A stretch of 64,000 bases of DNA from Micromonospora citrea. Lineage in GTDB: Bacteria > Actinomycetota > Actinomycetes > Mycobacteriales > Micromonosporaceae. The stretch lies in assembly GCF_900090315.1 (NCBI RefSeq), contig NZ_FMHZ01000002.1:496001-560000 (forward strand), written 5' to 3'. This document shows positions 60,744 through 64,000 of this stretch, one piece after another. A model generated the notes under the pieces. The model made no database searches and was not told the DNA's origin. It worked only from the letters and a program-made list of their open reading frames with translations. Both the position numbers and the translations under genes were made by a program. The first letter of the stretch is position 1; every line of letters begins with the position of its first letter.

Positions 60744-62363
60744 GTGAGCGCTCCGGTTTCTCGGCCCGTTTTCAGCCGCCGCGACTTTCTGCGCTACAGC
60801 GGAACGGTGAGCGCCGCCGCGGCCATCTCCGCCACCCTCTCCGCCTGTAGCGGTCCCGCATCCACCAGCTCCGCGGGAGCCAGCGGCGACAAGGACCTCG
60901 TCACCGCTGTCATCGGATACGGCAACAACCAGAGCTGGGACCCGACCATGACCGCGTCGGCCTTCTCCATGGCCGCCAACAACCACATCTACGAAGGACT
61001 GGTCGACACCGACCCGATCACCCGCGAGCCCTACCCGGCCCTGGCCACCGCCCTGCCGGCCGACACCGCTGCGACCACGTGGAAGTTCACGCTGCGACAG
61101 GGGGCCAAGTGGCACGACGGGCAGCCGGTCACGGTCGACGACGTGCTCTTCACCTTCCAACGCATCCTCGACCCGGCCGCCAAGACGCTCACGTACTCCT
61201 TCTTCGGCACCTGGCTCAAGGAAGTTCGCAAGATCGACGACACGAGCGTCGAACTGGTCTTCAACTTCCCGTTCCCCGACGCGCTGCAGCGCCTCACGAT
61301 CGCCAAGATCATGCCGAAGCACGTCTTCGGCGCACCCGGCGGCTGGGACGCGGCCAAGGGCGGCAAGGCGATCGGCTCCGGCCCCTACAAGATGGTCGCG
61401 CACAACCCGAAGTCCAACACCGTGCTCGAAGCCTTCACCGACTACAACGGCCCCCGCAAACCCGTCATCAGGAAGATGAACTGGTTGTCGATCGTCGAGT
61501 CACCGGCCCGGGTCGCGAAGATCTCCGGCGCCAGCGCCGAGGCTCAGATCGCCGACAACATCCCCTACGCCAACATCGACCAACTGCGCAGCGGCGGGCT
61601 GACCGTAGAGGGCGGCAAGGGCATGAACCACATGTTCCTCATGTTCAACACCGCTCAGAAGCCCTTCGATGACATACGCGTGCGCCAAGCGCTCCTCTAC
61701 GCCATCGACACCAAGAAGATGATCGACGTGGCGCTCAAGGGACACGGCACGCCGGCCACGAGCTTCCTCAACGAGCAGAACCCGTCGTACGCCAAGGCGA
61801 AGACCGTCTACCACTACGATCCCGCGAAGGCGAAGGCACTCCTGTCGGCCGCCGGAGTGACGAACCTGTCCGTCACGCTGATGGCGGTCAACGTCAGCTG
61901 GATCGCCGACTGCCTGCCCACCATCGCCAACTCCTGGCAAGCGGTCGGCATCAAGACCACGCTCGAACCGCAGGACACCGCCGCCCTCTTCACCAAGATG
62001 GACCAGTCGCAGTCATACCAGGTGGTCGCGGCGGCATCGAACCCCAACCAGTTCGGCCTGGACGCGGACCTGATCCTCCGCTACAACTACACCTCCGGCG
62101 GAACCTGGATGAAATACACCAAGTGGGACACCAGCCCGGAGGCCAAGAACCTGTTCATGCTGATGGACAAGGCCGCCCAGGAACCCCACCCGACGAAGAA
62201 GCAGCAACTGCTGCACCAGTACCTCGACATCATCGCCGAGCAGGCAGTGCTCTACCCCGTCCTGCACACGGAGCTGATGACCGCCTGGGATCCGAAGAAA
62301 CTCACCGGAGTCCGGCCGCAGGCGTACCCGGGCATCAACCTGCTGCAGGCACAGCGCCGCTGA
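60744..62363 (+). CDS. ABC importer substrate-binding lipoprotein (family 5, peptide/oligosaccharide)
   Basis: A 539-residue protein; GTG after AGGAGG. The N-terminus combines a twin-arginine motif (SRRDFLRY) with a lipobox (ATLSAC), so it is probably Tat-exported and lipid-anchored. Family 5 signatures: NHIYEGLVDTDPITREPYPALA, WKFTLRQGAKWHDGQPVTVDDVLFTFQRILDP, IGSGPYKMV and FDDIRVRQALLYAIDTKKMIDVALKGHGTPATSF. The family takes up oligopeptides, nickel, or oligosaccharides. Next to a sialidase and glycosidase genes, a glycan-derived ligand is likely, which is inference. Confidence 0.93.
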   Translation: MSAPVSRPVFSRRDFLRYSGTVSAAAAISATLSACSGPASTSSAGASGDKDLVTAVIGYGNNQSWDPTMTASAFSMAANNHIYEGLVDTDPITREPYPALATALPADTAATTWKFTLRQGAKWHDGQPVTVDDVLFTFQRILDPAAKTLTYSFFGTWLKEVRKIDDTSVELVFNFPFPDALQRLTIAKIMPKHVFGAPGGWDAAKGGKAIGSGPYKMVAHNPKSNTVLEAFTDYNGPRKPVIRKMNWLSIVESPARVAKISGASAEAQIADNIPYANIDQLRSGGLTVEGGKGMNHMFLMFNTAQKPFDDIRVRQALLYAIDTKKMIDVALKGHGTPATSFLNEQNPSYAKAKTVYHYDPAKAKALLSAAGVTNLSVTLMAVNVSWIADCLPTIANSWQAVGIKTTLEPQDTAALFTKMDQSQSYQVVAAASNPNQFGLDADLILRYNYTSGGTWMKYTKWDTSPEAKNLFMLMDKAAQEPHPTKKQQLLHQYLDIIAEQAVLYPVLHTELMTAWDPKKLTGVRPQAYPGINLLQAQRR

Positions 62364-62369
62364 CACCCC

Positions 62370-62399
62370 GTGCGGCGCCGGGCGCGCCCGGCGCCGCAC
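62370..62399 (+). terminator. 30-bp palindromic hairpin inside the ABC operon
   Basis: Two exact 15-base arms meet without a loop, seven bases after the binding-protein stop and 43 bases before the permease start. Such elements often attenuate or protect transcripts so that binding protein is made in excess of permease. Confidence 0.6.
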
Positions 62400-62441
62400 C
62401 CCACCGCCCATCAGCCTGACCGCGCACCAGGAGGTCAACCA

Positions 62442-63401
62442 GTGGCAGTCGTCGCCAGAATGCTGGTCCGTCGAACACTCATCCTGATCCCGCTGCTGTT
62501 GGGCGTCATCCTGTTCGTGTTCATCATCATGCGCTTCTCCAACAACAAACCGGAGTACGCCTACTTCCAGGGCGCCAACCCGACAGCGGAACAGATTCAC
62601 CAGTTCCAGGTGGAGAACGGCCTGCTCGACCCGCTGCCGGTGCGTTACGTGCGCTTCGTCGGCGACCTGCTCCACGGCGACATGGGCACCAGCGTCCTGA
62701 CCAAGGCGCCGGTGCTCGACTCAGTCGTGACCGCGCTGCCGCTCACGCTGCAACTGACCTTCCTCGGCCTGCTGGTCGCCGTGGCCCTGGCCCTGATCTT
62801 CGGCGTCACCGCGGCGATCTTCCGGGACCGCTGGCCCGACCAGCTCATCCGGCTGGTGTCACTGATCGGCGTCGCCGCACCGGCGTTCTGGCTGGCCCTG
62901 TTGATGATCCAGTGGCTGGCGGTCGACCGCGGCTGGTTCCCGACCAGCGGCTACATCAATCCCGGCGACTCGTTCAGCGGCTGGCTGCGATCCATGACGC
63001 TGCCGGCGCTCTCCCTGTCGCTGCCCGTCGCCGCCCAGCTCACCCGAATCATCCGGACGTCGATGGTCGAGGAACTGGACAAGGACTACGTCCGCACCGC
63101 GATCGGCAGCGGCCTGCCACCGATCGTCGTGATCGGACGCAACGTCCTGCGCAACGCGCTGATCAACCCGCTGACAGTGCTGGGCCTGCGCATCGGCTAC
63201 CTGCTCGGTGGCGCAGTGGTCATCGAGACCATCTACTCCCTACCTGGCATGGGACAGCTCATGATCAACGGCGTACGCGACGGCGACCCCGCCGTAGTAC
63301 AGGGCGTGGTGCTCACCATCGCCACCGGCTTCGTCGTGGTGAATCTCGTCGTGGACGTCCTCTACCTGCTGATCAACCCGAGAATCAGGAGCGCAGCGTG
63401 A
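62442..63401 (+). CDS. ABC importer permease 1 (DppB/OppB type)
   Basis: A 319-residue protein; GTG after AGGAGG. Six membrane segments; an N-terminal helix (LVRRTLILIPLLLGVILFVFIIMRFS), an extracellular loop, and the BPD transport motif (LDKDYVRTAIGSGLPPIVVIGRNVLRNALINPLTVLGLRIGYLLGGAVVIETIYSLPGMG). This is the DppB type of the peptide/nickel/oligosaccharide family. It overlaps the start of permease 2. Confidence 0.93.
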   Translation: MAVVARMLVRRTLILIPLLLGVILFVFIIMRFSNNKPEYAYFQGANPTAEQIHQFQVENGLLDPLPVRYVRFVGDLLHGDMGTSVLTKAPVLDSVVTALPLTLQLTFLGLLVAVALALIFGVTAAIFRDRWPDQLIRLVSLIGVAAPAFWLALLMIQWLAVDRGWFPTSGYINPGDSFSGWLRSMTLPALSLSLPVAAQLTRIIRTSMVEELDKDYVRTAIGSGLPPIVVIGRNVLRNALINPLTVLGLRIGYLLGGAVVIETIYSLPGMGQLMINGVRDGDPAVVQGVVLTIATGFVVVNLVVDVLYLLINPRIRSAA

Positions 63402-64000
63402 TGCGGAGCGGACTCGCGAGGAGACTCTCACGACCGGGAATCCGTTTCCGGCGGCTCGGCGTGCCATCATGGATCTCCATCGCCGTTCTCGTCGTGATCG
63501 CCCTCGCCGCGGCTCTCGCCCCCGTTCTCGCCCCGCACTCACCGTACGTGCAGCAGGCGGCCGGCGGCGGGCCCAGCACGGCACACTGGATGGGCCTGGA
63601 CAGCGCCAACCGCGACATCTTCACCCGACTGCTCTACGGCGCGCGGTGGTCACTGATCATCGGACTCGGCGCGACCGCCATCGCGCTGGTCTCCGGCGCG
63701 GTGATCGGCGCCGTCGCGGCCACGTCGCGCAAGGCGATCGACGAAGCGATCATGCGCAGCCTCGACGTCGTCATGGCGTTTCCGGGCATCGCGCTCGCCG
63801 CCGTGCTGGTCGCCGTCTTCGGTGGCAGCATTCCGGTGCTGGTGCTGGCCATCGCATTTCTCTACATGCCGTCCGTCGCGCGGGTGGTACGCGCGAACGT
63901 GCTCGCCCAGTACGGCGAGGACTACGTCGCCGCCGAACGCATCATCGGCGCCCGCACCCCACACATTCTGCTCAAGCACGTGGCGATCAACTGCGCCGCA
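63401..64000 (+). CDS. ABC importer permease 2 (DppC/OppC type), 3' end outside the window
   Basis: The frame stays open to the window end (200 codons). The start is ATG 63401 (or the adjacent in-frame GTG 63398), overlapping the previous stop. Typical DppC features: a basic N-terminus, first helix WISIAVLVVIALAAALAPVLAPHSPY, HWMGLDSANRDIFTRLLYGARWSLIIG, MAFPGIALAAVLVAVFG, and the start of the EAA motif (QYGEDYVAAERIIGARTPHILLKHV). It pairs with permease 1. ATPase genes are expected beyond the window. Confidence 0.92.
   Translation, partial: MRSGLARRLSRPGIRFRRLGVPSWISIAVLVVIALAAALAPVLAPHSPYVQQAAGGGPSTAHWMGLDSANRDIFTRLLYGARWSLIIGLGATAIALVSGAVIGAVAATSRKAIDEAIMRSLDVVMAFPGIALAAVLVAVFGGSIPVLVLAIAFLYMPSVARVVRANVLAQYGEDYVAAERIIGARTPHILLKHVAINCAA

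Overview
The window is very GC-rich chromosomal DNA with dense, often 1- to 8-base overlapping genes and frequent GTG starts. The gene families present (XRE/DUF5753 regulators paired with DUF397 proteins, WXG/ESX-associated polymorphic toxins, DUF6119, DUF5984, ECF41 sigma factors, PadR and FadR regulators) point to a filamentous actinomycete. Micromonosporaceae (Micromonospora or a close relative) is my inference from this gene content, not a computed classification. I see no tRNA, rRNA, CRISPR array or complete insertion sequence.

Layout. 1-5.2 kb: the 3' part of a giant protein with many degenerate LysM modules. 5.4-9.9 kb: a contact-toxin neighbourhood, with an ESX-associated operon ending in a toxin-like protein with a caspase-like C-terminus plus a putative immunity gene; a convergent operon of a helical carrier-like protein, a stand-alone DddA/SCP1.201-like cytidine deaminase and an Imm1 immunity protein; then two small proteins, one DivIVA-like. 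10.1-11.3 kb: XRE regulator and DUF397 pair, ending in a strong terminator. 11.4-21.4 kb: a six-gene type I restriction-modification operon on the minus strand. It carries hsdM, hsdS and hsdR plus an HTH / degenerate methylase / HsdS-like fusion, a RAMA-domain nuclease-like protein and a DUF6308 protein. 21.5-25.6 kb: a divergent run with a DUF4352-type lipoprotein, a DUF6119 protein, an anchored membrane protein and an RNase H-like protein. 25.6-27.8 kb: a membrane protein and a secreted PQQ-type sugar dehydrogenase.

28.0-37.5 kb is the most interesting part: a RiPP-type locus. It has an EgtD-family methyltransferase, two paralogous 49-residue precursor-like peptides ending in the same SGVEPADVHGA tail, a YcaO cyclodehydratase-family protein, a TfuA-like protein (the pair that installs backbone thioamides in characterised systems) and a DUF1264 protein joined by a GTGA overlap. 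The two peptide genes lie in direct repeats that each contain the methyltransferase 3' end, the peptide and the YcaO 5' end. Between the repeats sits a 4.7-kb block with an MFS exporter, a small membrane protein and an ECF41 sigma factor with its NmrA-like and AhpD-like partner genes.

37.5-43.3 kb: a two-component system whose response regulator is continuous with a beta-propeller protein, a membrane protein and a secreted serine hydrolase. 43.5-49.8 kb: a PadR-to-ABC-permease deletion pseudogene, a four-gene TetR / winged-helix / PEP-synthase-like / HAD operon and a divergent DrrAB-type ABC exporter. 50-54 kb: DUF5984, a small unknown, an MFS remnant, TetR and a GH39-like glycosidase. 54-64 kb: a glycan-utilisation region with a tandem SGNH hydrolase broken by one stop codon, a secreted sialidase with LamG, two FadR-type regulators and a peptide/oligosaccharide ABC importer running off the window. 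Three copies of a GGACGTAGGAYGT motif sit in the promoter regions of this last region and probably form a local regulon.
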